From Euperipatoides rowelli (Eukaryota > Onychophora > Udeonychophora > Euonychophora > Peripatopsidae): a stretch of 11,652 bases of DNA. The DNA is taken from NCBI GenBank assembly GCA_003024985.2, contig PXIH01S0020178.1. The stretch is one strand, 5' to 3'. Position 1 is the stretch's first letter, and each line of letters starts with the position of its first letter. Shown here piece after piece: positions 1 to 7,935 of the stretch. The translations under genes and the position numbers were made by a program. The notes under the pieces are model-generated. The model was not told where the DNA came from. It saw nothing but the letters and a program-made list of their open reading frames with translations, and searched no databases.

Positions 1-351
1 TTTCATTATTGTCAATTCATTTCTATTATCGCAATAGCTTAAAATATCCCGGTAGTAAAACTTCATAAATATATACTGTAATTATTTTACACATAAGTGT
101 ATTTCACATTTTGTTTATTATAGGGTTTGAGCATAGTGTATTTCACATGTAGTAATAGTTAGGGTCAGCGTAAAGGTTAGGCATCCAATAAAAATCCAAA
201 AAACAAATGCGATATTCCAGAACAAAACCGAAGGATTTCAACCACCATTGAAACTATATTTTGAAATCTTGCGGCAGGCACGAGAAATTGTACAATTTGG
301 GTCTAAATAATGTCACTTAGATTTAGTCTAAATATTAATCCAGAGAAAAAC
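1..351. repeat. Direct repeat A, left copy
   Basis: This stretch is repeated in the same orientation at 8680-9040. The first 95 bases are identical between the copies. Further on they differ by a few substitutions and small indels: GCCTA is missing here at 94-95, the copies differ around 160 (agggtcagcg here, agggttcagggtcagtg there), and a 3-bp indel lies near 330. The homology stops at the C at 351 (9040 in the other copy). The repeat touches the window edge, so its true left end is unseen. No ORF, terminal TG/CA or tRNA-like boxes are evident; it may be part of a repeat family or of a local segmental duplication. Confidence 0.9.
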
Positions 352-441
352 ATTATTTATGTTTGTTATAGTTCAGAAATTTAAAAAAATTCAAAGTATA
401 AAATATTCGCTACCGGTAGCATAAACTTTTAAAAAAATCTA
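352..441. other. AT-rich unique flank
   Basis: Noncoding sequence between repeat A and the 92-bp repeat. The only structure I see is a perfect 12-bp palindrome, gctaccggtagc, at 409-420. No gene is supported. Confidence 0.5.
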
Positions 442-533
442 TCAATAATACTTTAAATGATCAGGCAAATTTAGATTTATATACATTTGCAAATCTCAAG
501 GTCATAAAATCACATCACTTATTTTATTGATAA
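442..533. repeat. 92-bp exact repeat, left member
   Basis: These 92 bases are identical to 3254-3345. The left member ends at the base before the single N at 534, and the right member begins at the base after the single N at 3253. A duplication abutting two gap characters is the mark of two contig ends that overlap each other, not of a biological target-site duplication. Confidence 0.9.
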
Positions 534-534
534 N
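534..534. other. Single N, probable contig joint
   Basis: One ambiguous base separates the 92-bp repeat from the first base of retroelement copy 1. With the N at 3253 it brackets a block that probably does not belong between its neighbours. Confidence 0.7.
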
Positions 535-536
535 CA

Positions 537-2104
537 GATAGTGAGAATGATGCTAAGAAGATGGGGGAGGAGTTGGGTCAGAAGCAGGACATTGTGATAG
601 AGTCAAATGTAAGTGAGGTGTCATTTGACATGTAGGAGTTCAGACACCCAGTTTTTTAAAGAGTCCAGGTGATAGTAGGGACGGCAGGTTGGAGTTAAAG
701 GGAAAGTCTGAACAGGACGGGGGTAACCAGCAATTATTAGAAATGATGCAGGACATAAGGCAGGATTATGCAAGGTTAATTAAAAATTAGATCAAAGTTT
801 AGGTCAAAGATTAGACCAACAAAAGGTAGAACTAGTCCAAAAATTAGTGCAAAGGCTAGACCAAAGTTTATAAAATAATAACCAAACACAGGCTGAAATG
901 ATACCAATCAAAGTGGATATTGATGGTGTTAAGGATAAGTGCAAACAAGGCAGAATAGACGAAAAAACATTTAGGCAGTATGAGGGTATCAGAAATAGAT
1001 TAGCAAGCCTAGAAACGAAAACCAGTGAAAATATGATAGTAGGAGGTATAGGGGAAGGCGCAATAGGGAAGTTAAACAAGGAAGTAAAGGAAATAGGGAA
1101 AAATTAGTAGATCTAGATATTGAGGTTGAAAGACAAAGAAGTAAAGCGGTTGAGCAATATAATGTGGTAGGCGAATAGCTAACACACAGGGAAGCTGAGA
1201 TTGATGAAGGAGGGGGTGATCAAGAAGTGGTAGATGATGTCAAAAATGAAACAGGATGAATGGGAGGACTGTGGTGAGGAAGGGGAGGAGATGGACAAAG
1301 TATGTGAAATAGGGCTTGGTAAAATGGAGATAGAAGATGAGTCAGAAGGGGAGGATTTAAGCAGGTTTAGTATTGATATAATGAGAATTTACAAGGATAC
1401 AGAAGATACAGATGAAGTGTGGGAGGACAGATGAGGGATATGAGGAAGTATGTGAAGAAACTAAGGTAAGGGTCAGTAGGATGGAGGTAGTAAATAATAG
1501 GGAGCCAGAGATTAAAGGAAGTAAGCAGGAGGAAAGCCCAAAATTATTAAAATTAGGTGGGGGTAGCAACGAAACAGTGAACCAAAAGTTAGGACAAGGC
1601 AAGGAGATCATGCAGCTGAGTAGACTAGAGATAAGATACGGAGGAGCGTTTTTGTCAAAGATGGGCATGAGGATTGATTTAAGTTTGTTGGGATACATGG
1701 TATGTATGTATATGTGGACAAATGGCAAAGGAGATAGGGGATGCGGTACTATGGTAGTAAGAAACGTGGATGGTATGGTAGAAATAGATGGAGTTACAGA
1801 ACTAGGATTAGGGGGGATGATAAGATCTTAAGCTAAAATTTGGAGGACAAGTACCGGATATGGGGGTTTGTAATAGTTAGGGGGATCAAAATTTCAAAGC
1901 ATACAATTCAGGAATGGAATACTGGCATATAGAAGTAATACAGGGGGGCTAGATGAAGTTAAAAATAGAGGGGGTATCAACCAGGGAATGGACAAGGTAG
2001 AAGTTCAGGTGAATAAAGCGGCAAAACATAGAATACAAGGAATGATGGGTGACGAAAGAAAAGCAAACAGGAGGGTAAATAATTTGTATATGAAAGGTGA
2101 TTAA
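537..2104 (+). pseudogene. Gag-like region of copy 1, multiply broken
   Basis: Short frames join into what looks like one decayed, highly charged protein. The frame at 537-635 (DSENDAKKMGEELG...) ends in a stop at 633-635. A shifted frame runs 635-790. Bases 787-870 encode a leucine/glutamine-rich repeat (LDQSLGQRLDQQ then LVQRLDQSL) that looks like a coiled coil, ended by a stop at 871. Frame 898-1107 carries KTFRQYEGIRNRLASLE. Later pieces are acidic (1234-1434), mixed (1412-1831, with the VNQKLGQGKEI region) and basic (1988-2104). A 51-bp deletion relative to copy 2 lies near 945. No CCHC zinc knuckle or protease motif is visible. Calling it gag rests on its position before an integrase tail and on its coiled-coil, charged composition, not on a recognised domain. 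Copy 2 keeps a longer clean frame through the acidic part. Confidence 0.5.
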
Positions 2105-2460
2105 AGAAGTTAGAGACTAGTGGAAAAGTAGCAAACTTAGCACACCAACTTAGGAAAAGGAGAGGAAGGCCTAAAAACAAACATCATATGGATAGTTTAG
2201 AGTGGCACCATCGGAGGGTGGATCGAAAATACATAATGGCAAAGCTCTGCCCAAAGTATGAAGGCCCGTACGGCGTACACATAGACAAAAAGATTGGTAA
2301 CCTTACCTATTACCTTAAAAGAGGAAAGCGTAGGATTAGGGAAAAGTATCACATGGATAGCTTGAAGCTTTACCACGAAAGGTCTAGTGAAAAATATATT
2401 GTATCCAAGATGTACAACACAAGAACGAGACAGCAGGGGAGGGGGGTGCGAGTAATATAA
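2101..2460 (+). pseudogene. Integrase C-terminal GPY/F domain fragment
   Basis: The frame is open from 2101 (after a TGA at 2098) to the TAA at 2458-2460; the first ATG is at 2188. Bases 2152-2181 encode RKRRGRPKNK, an AT-hook-like basic motif. Counting from the ATG, residues 19-28 read KLCPKYEGPY and residues 54-63 read YHMDSLKLYH. These match the GPY/F module at the C-terminus of Ty3/gypsy and retroviral integrases (K-L-x-P-K/R-x-x-G-P-Y/F ... H-x-x-x-L-K-x-Y-H), which helps hold the integrase to target DNA. The zinc-finger and D,D-35-E catalytic domains are absent, so it is not a working integrase. Residues 1-18 resemble residues 56-73, an imperfect internal repeat. The matching frame in copy 2 is broken by a 5-bp insertion and a 7-bp deletion. 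The family call is fairly safe; expression is unknown. Confidence 0.7.
2435..2446 (+). promoter_or_regulatory. Candidate polypurine tract, copy 1
   Basis: AGGGGAGGGGGG followed at once by TG, inside the last codons of the GPY/F frame. In LTR retrotransposons plus-strand priming occurs at such a tract, with the 3' LTR beginning TG right after it. A second purine run, followed by TGAAAG, occurs about 85 bp further on and is an alternative. Without a 5' LTR the choice cannot be settled. Confidence 0.45.
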
Positions 2461-3112
2461 TTATTAGGAAATGGCACCACATCCCCAACTGATTGACAAT
2501 CTCCGGGGCGGATCATGGCCTTGGAGGGAGAATGAAAGTTCTTAGGTAGGAAAAGAAATACGATAGCTGCAGGATAATCATTTGGAAAAAGAAAGTTACA
2601 CAAGTTTAGTAAGTAAAATTAGGCTTATAGTTTAATATAAGTTATAAATAGAATGTGTTAGGTTTATTAAGAGTTAAATTTGTTTTACGTATATGTTTAA
2701 ACATATAAGTAGGGTAAAGACGGGGCAAAATTTTTGTTCAAATTATATTAAATATTGGATAAGTATAATAACTGTGAAGTGTAGGTATTGTCCCACATGT
2801 CGACTTTTGTACAAATTATGTGATGCAGGACCCTACATCATATAATGGAGGGGATCTTGTAGATATGTGAATGAGGGGGTACACAGGGTCATGGGGAATT
2901 CTGAAGCCAGGAATGAAAGATGGAGGGAGGCTCGGATTTCACATGATCAGTGGCCTACCGATTCATAACACTAAACAATACATGTCAAATTATGTATAAA
3001 ATATTATCATGTTTTTTTAATTTCAAAGAATTATGGTTTACTGTATATGTAAAATCATAGTGAGAGTCATAATGTCGGATGTGAAATAATATTGGTTATG
3101 CAAAAGAAAAGT
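2447..3112 (+). other. 3' noncoding/U3-like part of copy 1
   Basis: Sequence after the polypurine tract, shared with 5841-6520. It holds no intact frame: the Cys-rich frame seen in copy 2 at 6063-6497 is shifted here by single-base indels. If the tract call is right, this is U3 of a long 3' LTR. It is cut where homology to copy 2 stops at 3112. Confidence 0.45.
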
Positions 3113-3252
3113 ATCGGAGCTCGAAATAGTAGCATGCCCGTTAGCCCAAGGCATGTTAAATATCTCATGGGAATGTTGAGACTTTCCTAAGCATGCCCGA
3201 AGGGCATGTAACTTTTTTTTTTTTTTAAACCAATATTTGTAATCACAATATT
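3113..3252. other. Unrelated tail with GCATGCCC hairpins and poly-T
   Basis: After the homology to copy 2 ends, the sequence changes to a tail with two inverted repeats. One is CATGCC/GGCATG at 3133-3138 and 3150-3155. The other is a perfect 7-bp hairpin, CATGCCC-GAA-GGGCATG, at 3192-3208. A run of 14 T (3213-3226) follows. The hairpin plus T-run resembles a terminator, but in a eukaryote it could equally be the end of a small repeat. The stretch ends at the N at 3253. Confidence 0.4.
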
Positions 3253-3253
3253 N

Positions 3254-3345
3254 TCAATAATACTTTAAATGATCAGGCAAATTTAGATTTATATACATTT
3301 GCAAATCTCAAGGTCATAAAATCACATCACTTATTTTATTGATAA
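3254..3345. repeat. 92-bp exact repeat, right member
   Basis: Identical to 442-533, starting right after the single N at 3253. It probably marks where the flanking sequence resumes after the inserted contig. Confidence 0.9.
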
Positions 3346-4038
3346 ATTAGTAGCTGATATGCTCTTGGCCCGATTGTTTACCTAGAAATATCGGTTTTCT
3401 GATAATCGTATCAGAAGGCTGAACTTTCCCGGTATGCCACCACATATTGGATATTAGGTCTGTTGAGCAAACAACTCCAGATTGTGTGCTAAAAGGTGAC
3501 TTTCACTTTTTAGCAAGCGATTACAGTAATTGTTTGTTCACCAGATCTAATATTCTTCTGCAAAATAGTGGTGGGCAAATAACGGAATCTGACAGAAAAT
3601 ACAGTATTTTTTTTCATTACTATCTTTAACCAGGGAAATCCCTTAGAAGGAAAGGGGTGAGCTTTTCCTCTAACTTTGACTGAAAGTCCGAAACTTGGGA
3701 AATTTTGTCAATAATTTAATTTGCATTTATATAAGTTTATTATAAATCTGGAAAAATGTTTTAAAACATCTAATTAAAATAAATAACCGTAAAACAAAAT
3801 TCATAATACAGCAGTTAATGGACCTTATAGTTTGTTAGCTTTTTTTAAATTTTCGCCATAGGCTAAAATGTGCATCTGTTGTCTATAGATTTAAAGCAGA
3901 GATGTTTGGGCTACTCTAATTTTTTTTTAATTTTGGGGTGGTTGGGAGGGGGGATTAATTGACAGATGTATATATTTTGCATTTACAAGCACCAAATTCA
4001 GCACAAATTACTAAAAATTTTGGGGGATGCTTTCTCAC
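3346..4038. other. Flanking DNA without a convincing gene
   Basis: AT-rich sequence. An 8-bp perfect hairpin (TTCTGATA, loop ATCG, TATCAGAA) lies at 3397-3416. The open frame at 3447-3629 has no recognisable features and I do not call it. One TAGGCTA word is at 3859-3865. The hAT-like motif at 3566 is listed separately. Confidence 0.4.
3566..3591 (+). repeat. hAT-like terminal inverted repeat, left
   Basis: Begins TAGTGGTGGGCAAATAACGG. The 22 bases TGGTGGGCA...GAATCT (3569-3590) recur in reverse complement at 8518-8543 with one mismatch. A short TIR starting (C/T)AG.G and followed by GGTGGGC is reminiscent of hAT-superfamily ends. The expected 8-bp target duplications do not match (ctgcaaaa on the left, ttattatt on the right), so these may be ends of two separate elements. 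Confidence 0.45.
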
Positions 4039-4179
4039 TTGCCCCCCTTTATTGAGGTCTACGTCTAGACCTACTTGTGGAACATCACTTTTTTCCTTCT
4101 GTAACTGACTAGTTGGAAGTTTGGAAGAAGCAGCTTGGCTACCGGAAGATTTACTTCCTTTGGTCACTTTTTTCCATTC
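4039..4179 (-). CDS. Possible host exon, unidentified protein
   Basis: On the minus strand a 141-bp segment is bounded by CGCCAG before 4179 and by CAA|GTGAGA after 4039, an acceptor/donor pair that leaves exactly 47 codons in phase 0-0. The peptide starts EWKKVTKGSKSSGSQAASSK and ends VGLDVDLNKGGQ. It is rich in Ser, Lys and Gln, low in complexity in its first half, and looks like a disordered linker. The frame stays open beyond both proposed splice sites, so other boundaries are possible. I do not recognise the protein. The acceptor lies only about 25 bp from the start of retroelement copy 2, so the element would sit in the upstream intron or the exon could be an inactive remnant. Confidence 0.35.
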
Positions 4180-4206
4180 CTGGCGAAAATGGATGATAGC
4201 TATTGC

Positions 4207-5505
4207 AATAATAACCAAACACAGGCTGAAATGACACCAATCAAAGTGGATATTGATGGTGTTAAGGTAGATATAAATGCAAACAAGGCTATATGTGACC
4301 AGAGGGTGAGTGAGATAGAGGAGTATGAAACTCACAGAATAGAAGAAAAAACATTTAGGCAGTATGAGGGTATCAGAAATAGATTAGCAAACCTAGAAAC
4401 GAAAAACAGTGAAAATATGATAGTAAAAGGTATAGGGGAAGGCGCAATAGGGAAGTTAAACAAGAAGTAGAGGAAATAGGGAAAAAAATTAGTAGATATA
4501 TAGATATTGAGGTTGAAAGACAAAGAAGTAAAGCGGTTGAGCAATATAATGTGGTAGGCGAATAGGTAACACACAAGGAAGCTGAGATTGATGACAAATG
4601 GGGTGATCAAGAAGTGGTAGATGATGTCAAAAATGAAACAGAGGATGAATGGGGGGACTGTGGTGAGGAAGGGGAGGAGATGGACAAAGTACGTGAAATA
4701 GGGCTTGGTAAAATGGAGATAGAAGATGAAGGGTCAGAAGGGGAGGTTTTAAGCAGGTTTATCATTGATATAATGAGAATTTATAAGGATACAGAAGATA
4801 CAGATGAAGTGTGGGAGGACATAGATGAGGGATATGAGGAAGTATGTGAAGAAACTAAGGTAAGGGTTAGTAGGAAGGAGGTAGTAAATAATAGGGGGCC
4901 AGAGATTAAAAGGAGTAAGCAGGAGGAAAGCCCAAAATTATTAAAATTAGGTGGGGGTAGCAATGAAAGAGTGAACCAAAAGTTAGGACAAGGCAAGGAG
5001 ATCATGCAGATGAGTAGACTAGAGATAAGATACGGAGGAGCGTTTTTGCCATAGATGGACATGAGGATTGATTTAAGTTTGTTGGGATACATGGTATGGA
5101 TGTATATGTGGACAAATGGCAAAGGAGATAGGAGATGCTGTACTATGGTAGTAAAAAAACATGGATAGTATGGTAGAAATAGATGGAGNTACAGAACTAG
5201 GATTAGGGGGGATGATAAGATCTTAAGCTAAAATTTGGAGGACAGGTACCGGATATGGGGGTTTGTAATAGTTTGGGGGATCAAAATTTCAAAGCATACA
5301 ATTCAGGAATGTAATAGCCTACTGGCATATAGAAGTAATACAGGGGGATAGATGAAGTTAAAAATAGAGGGGGTATCAACCAGGGAATGGACAAGGTAGA
5401 AGTTCAGGTGAATAAAGAGGCAAAACATAGAATACAAGGAAATGATGGGTGACGAAAGAAAAGCAAACAGGAGGGTAAATAAGATTGTATATGAAAGGTG
5501 ATTAA
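4207..5505 (+). pseudogene. Gag-like region of copy 2, broken
   Basis: Frames 4207-4470 and 4614-5054 are the best-kept parts of the gag-like protein. The first carries KTFRQYEGIRNRLANLE and a helical, charged region. The second (about 146 codons, opening without a convincing ATG) is strongly acidic at its start (DCGEEGEEMDKVREIG, then KMEIEDEGSEGE) and turns basic/polar after KVRVSRKEVVNN. A frameshift near 4470 separates the two, and the second ends at a TAG at 5052. Weaker pieces follow to about 5505; the piece encoding GDQNFKAYNSG is broken by a 5-bp insertion at 5315-5321. There is no Cys-His knuckle or protease motif. The N at 5189 sits where copy 1 has T and looks like an ordinary uncalled base. 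Confidence 0.5.
5315..5321. repeat. TA-GCC-TA micro-insertion
   Basis: Copy 2 reads aataGCCTActggc where copy 1 (1920-1921) reads aatactggc: 5 bp inserted at a TA, giving TAGCCTA. The frame here (encoding GDQNFKAYNSGM, then EYWHIEV) is open across this point in copy 1 and is lost in copy 2, so the change is an insertion into copy 2. Confidence 0.8.
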
Positions 5506-5627
5506 AGAAGTTAGAGACTGGTGGAAAAGAAAAGTTAACACACCAACTTAGGAAAAGGAGAGGAAGGCCTAAAAACAAACATCATATGGATGATTTAGAG
5601 TGGCACCATCGGAGGGTGGATCTAAAA

Positions 5628-5634
5628 TAGGCTA
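5628..5634. repeat. TA-GGC-TA micro-insertion
   Basis: Copy 2 reads aaataGGCTAcataatgg where copy 1 (2230-2231) reads aaatacataatgg. The 5-bp gain puts a stop codon into a frame that is open in copy 1, so the insertion is derived. Confidence 0.85.
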
Positions 5635-5828
5635 CATAATGGCAAAGCTCTGCCCAAGGTATGAAGGCCCGTACACATAGACAAAAAGATTGGTAACCTT
5701 ACCTATTACCTTAAAAGAGGAAAGTGTAGGATTAGGGAAAAGTATCACATGGATAGCTTGAAGCTTTACCACGAGAGGCCTAGTGATAATTATATTGTAT
5801 CCAAGATGTACAACACGAGCAAGACAGC

Positions 5829-5840
5829 AGGGGAGGGGGG
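5829..5840 (+). promoter_or_regulatory. Candidate polypurine tract, copy 2
   Basis: AGGGGAGGGGGG followed by TGCGAG, identical to copy 1. The alternative purine run GGGAGGGAGAA at 5916-5926 is also followed by TG. One of the two probably marks the start of the 3' LTR. Confidence 0.45.
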
Positions 5841-6062
5841 TGCGAGTAATATAATTATTAGGAGATGGCACCACATCCCCAACTGATTGACGATCTCCTG
5901 GGCGGTTCATGGCCTGGGAGGGAGAATGAAAGTTCTAAGGTAGGAAAAGAAATATGATAGCTGCAGGATAATCATTTGGAAAAAGAAAGAAACACAAGTT
6001 TAGTAAGTAAGATTAGGCTTAATAACAATAATTGATAGTTTAATATAAGTTATAAATAGAAT

Positions 6063-6497
6063 GTGTTAGGTTTATTAAGAGTTAAATTTTGTTTTACGTA
6101 TATGTTTAAACATATAAGTAGAGTAAAGACGGGGCAAAATTTTTGTTCTAATTATATTAAATGTTGGATAGGTGTAATAACTGTTAAGTGTAGGTATTGT
6201 CCCACATGTCTACTTTTGTACAAATTATGTGATGCAAGACCTTACATCATATAATTGAGGGGGTCTTGTAGACATGTGAATAAGGGGTACACAGGGTCAT
6301 GGGGAATTCTAAAGCCTGGAATGAAATATGGAGGGAGACTCGGATTTCATATATATATCAGTGGCCTACCAATTCATAACACTAAACAATACATGTCAAA
6401 TTATATTATGTATAAAATATCATGTTTTTTTAATTTCAAAGAATTATGGTTTATATGTAAAATCATAGTGAGAGTCATAATGTCAGATGTGAAATAA
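6063..6497 (+). pseudogene. Cys-rich frame in 3' region, doubtful
   Basis: Two consecutive open stretches in the same frame (to the TAA at 6252-6254, then to 6497) give about 144 codons interrupted by a single stop, unusual for DNA this AT-rich. The first part contains CRYCPTCLLLYKLC; the second is aromatic-rich (GRLGFHIYISGL). Copy 1 carries related sequence with the same stop, but single-base indels shift its frame. Over the first part, the differences I could pair fall at all three codon positions (about 4 third, 3 first, 2 second), which gives little sign of coding constraint. It could be a fossil third ORF, but if the LTR starts at 5841 it is more likely chance openness in U3. I do not recognise a protein family. 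Confidence 0.2.
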
Positions 6498-6520
6498 TAT
6501 TGGTTATGTAAAAGAAAAGT

Positions 6521-7059
6521 GTAGTAAAGATTTTACAGTAAATGTCATGTTTGTTTTATTTTTAAATCATGTAAATTGCGACTGTGAATAGGGGGAAGAA
6601 GCATGAAATATAGTATATTTCATATTTTGTATTTTTAAGTAAAATTAGAAGTAGGCTATAATTTATTTTTATTATAAGTAAAAATGTCATTTTTTTTTAA
6701 AGTATTTTTCTGTAAGAAGGAAAGTGTAAAAAAAATTATTTTCAATCAATATTTTCTTTTTATTCATGTAAAAGGCCACAGGTTATTTTATTTTATATTT
6801 GCAATTTAGTTAGATAAATATTAGGATAAATCAGCAGGAGACATTAAGTCTAAGTCAGTACGTGTTGAGAGCAGCCAATTAGGAGAGGGAAAAGTGAAAA
6901 GGTGTGAATGGACTTTCGATAAAGTAATTAAGATAAGATATTTAGCAATTATGCAGCACTTGTGAAGTGGAAGGTGTGAAAGGCAGTCGACTGGGTACAA
7001 TTGAGAAGGAGGTGTGACACAATAATTACAACTTTGGCTGACTAACAGTCACAGACTTT
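6521..7059 (+). other. Upstream region of the candidate promoter
   Basis: AT-rich to about 6800, then more balanced. No gene is supported. A TAGGCTA word is at 6652-6658. If copy 2 has a long LTR starting near 5841, this would be the rest of U3; its absence from copy 1 reflects truncation of copy 1 at 3112. Confidence 0.35.
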
Positions 7060-7080
7060 TATAAAAACCCAATAAATAAA
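7060..7080 (+). promoter_or_regulatory. TATA box and overlapping poly(A) signals
   Basis: TATAAAAA at 7060-7067 is followed within a few bases by AATAAATAAA (two AATAAA signals, 7071-7080). A TATA box close to a polyadenylation signal is the arrangement found around R in compact LTRs, where one LTR starts transcription and the other ends it. It lies about 1.2 kb after the polypurine tract. Alternatively it is a promoter unrelated to the element. Confidence 0.4.
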
Positions 7081-7592
7081 TAATAGAAGATTAATTTCAA
7101 CATTGGAGTGCGGAATTAAAAATTTGCTTGTTTTGTGAGGAGAATTAGTGGTCGCAAACACAATTCCAGCCAAGATCCAGATCAGTTTATCTAACTGATT
7201 CATCCCAGTCCAGTTTTTTAGTCATATCTGCGCAGCTGTCCAGTTTCCAGAGTTTATTTTTCATCACGGGATAGGAAGCAAAAGTGACCACCGTTGACCA
7301 GTTGTCCAGAAGTATTAGTATTAGCAACGGCTGATGAGACCAAGAGCATTATCATAGGAGGATTTGTGAATACGCACGACATGTAGGAGAAGCCATTATT
7401 ATGACAAAGCCAGTAAACAACAGCACAAGGCGTCATAGGTACCGAGAAACGTCAAAATAATATTCGACTGCAGCACGGACAATAAGTACAGGTCAAAAGA
7501 TACTGACATACCAGCGCTAATCTTTGTATCTACCAACAAGAGGATTCACCCGTATGTATGAGTGAGTGGGTTTGCCAACAGTGAAAAGAGCG

Positions 7593-7935
7593 GTAAGAGT
7601 TTTAAACCTTATTATAATTTGTTTATATTTTTTTTGTTTGTGTGTGGAGTGGTGCGAGAAGATAGTCTAGATTAGGATAGGGAATATTTTCTTTATATTT
7701 ATATACATTGTAATATTTTTTTTCTCTTATGTTTCTGGGGATGAATAATCACTGAGCAACGAATTGTGATAGTAGATTTTTTTTTTGTGTTTTGTCATAG
7801 TCGCAATCGTCCACAATACTTTGTCTGTGCGTGAGAGGCCGACAGGGGCAATAAAAACCTGTTGTTCCAAATTTGCGAGTTTGTGGTTTTTGCTATTGTT
7901 GCTATTTCTATATAAATATATTTGTTGTCCTGCAG
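7593..7935 (+). other. Candidate spliceosomal intron (343 bp)
   Basis: Donor GCG|GTAAGAG at 7593 and acceptor TTGTTGTCCTGCAG|GC ending at 7935 are both close to consensus, with T-rich sequence before the acceptor. The flanks (about 7090-7592 and 7936-8300) are more GC-rich than their surroundings but have stops in all frames, so this would be a spliced noncoding leader or a noncoding RNA. Transcription would start from the TATA box at 7060. Confidence 0.4.

Larger units (their letters stand above)
535..3112 (+). mobile_element. Degenerate Ty3/gypsy-type element, copy 1
   Basis: Internally deleted LTR-retrotransposon relic. In order it holds a gag-like coiled-coil and acidic region broken by frameshifts and stops (537-2104), a frame with an AT-hook-like basic motif and an integrase-type GPY/F domain (2101-2460), a polypurine tract (2435-2446), and about 0.67 kb of noncoding 3' sequence. 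No protease, reverse transcriptase, RNase H or integrase catalytic core is visible, and the 1-kb spacing leaves no room for them. Bases 874-3112 align with copy 2 (4207-6520); I counted 5 differences in the 120 bp from 1621. Copy 2 shares the missing polymerase, so the deletion predates the divergence of the copies. The 5' end is cut by the N at 534, and homology to copy 2 stops at 3112. No LTR pair is visible. Confidence 0.75.
5506..5853 (+). pseudogene. Integrase GPY/F fragment of copy 2, broken
   Basis: Counterpart of 2101-2460. It keeps the basic RGRPKNK motif and the start MDDLEWHHRRVDLK. A 5-bp insertion then creates TAGGCTA at 5628-5634, whose TAG is an in-frame stop. A further 7-bp deletion, removed between two GTAC repeats, destroys the GPY region. 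The second half of the domain, to YHMDSLKLYHERPS, is still readable in a shifted frame. It cannot make an intact domain. Its value is as a comparison with copy 1, which shows which indels are derived. Confidence 0.7.
4207..6520 (+). mobile_element. Degenerate Ty3/gypsy-type element, copy 2
   Basis: Second member of the family, colinear with 874-3112. Its 5' end is cut: homology begins at AATAATAACC (4207), so the coiled-coil-coding part before 874 in copy 1 is missing. It keeps a 51-bp segment lost from copy 1 and a longer acidic frame. It differs from copy 1 by insertions of GCCTA (5315-5321) and GGCTA (5628-5634), a 7-bp deletion within the GPY/F region, and scattered substitutions. Homology to copy 1 ends at 6520 because copy 1 is cut there; the element itself may continue to about 8.3 kb. 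No 5' LTR and no target duplication are visible. Confidence 0.75.

Noticed and set aside
804-1079. Open frame on the minus strand, and similar ones at 1357-1728, 4332-4610, 4781-5122 and 5303-5578
   Set aside because: They lie antisense to the purine-rich gag-like region. Their Ser/Leu/Phe/Pro-rich products are the expected mirror of a purine-rich strand, and both copies show them only because the sequences are related.
2267-2277. GTAC-GGC-GTAC in copy 1 against GTAC in copy 2, as another GGC insertion
   Set aside because: The GPY/F frame is only continuous with the 7 bp present, so copy 2 has a deletion between short direct repeats, not copy 1 an insertion.
3447-3629. 60-codon plus-strand open frame
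   Set aside because: No motif, no splice or promoter context, and it runs through the hAT-like terminal motif.
4135-4206. Apparent start of a protein fused to the gag-like frame of copy 2
   Set aside because: This is the reverse strand of the exon-like segment read through the element junction; copy 1 has unrelated sequence there.
5189-5189. Single N as another contig joint (also 8481)
   Set aside because: At 5189 copy 1 runs through without interruption and has T at this place; neither N is flanked by a duplicated end, so ordinary uncalled bases are more likely.
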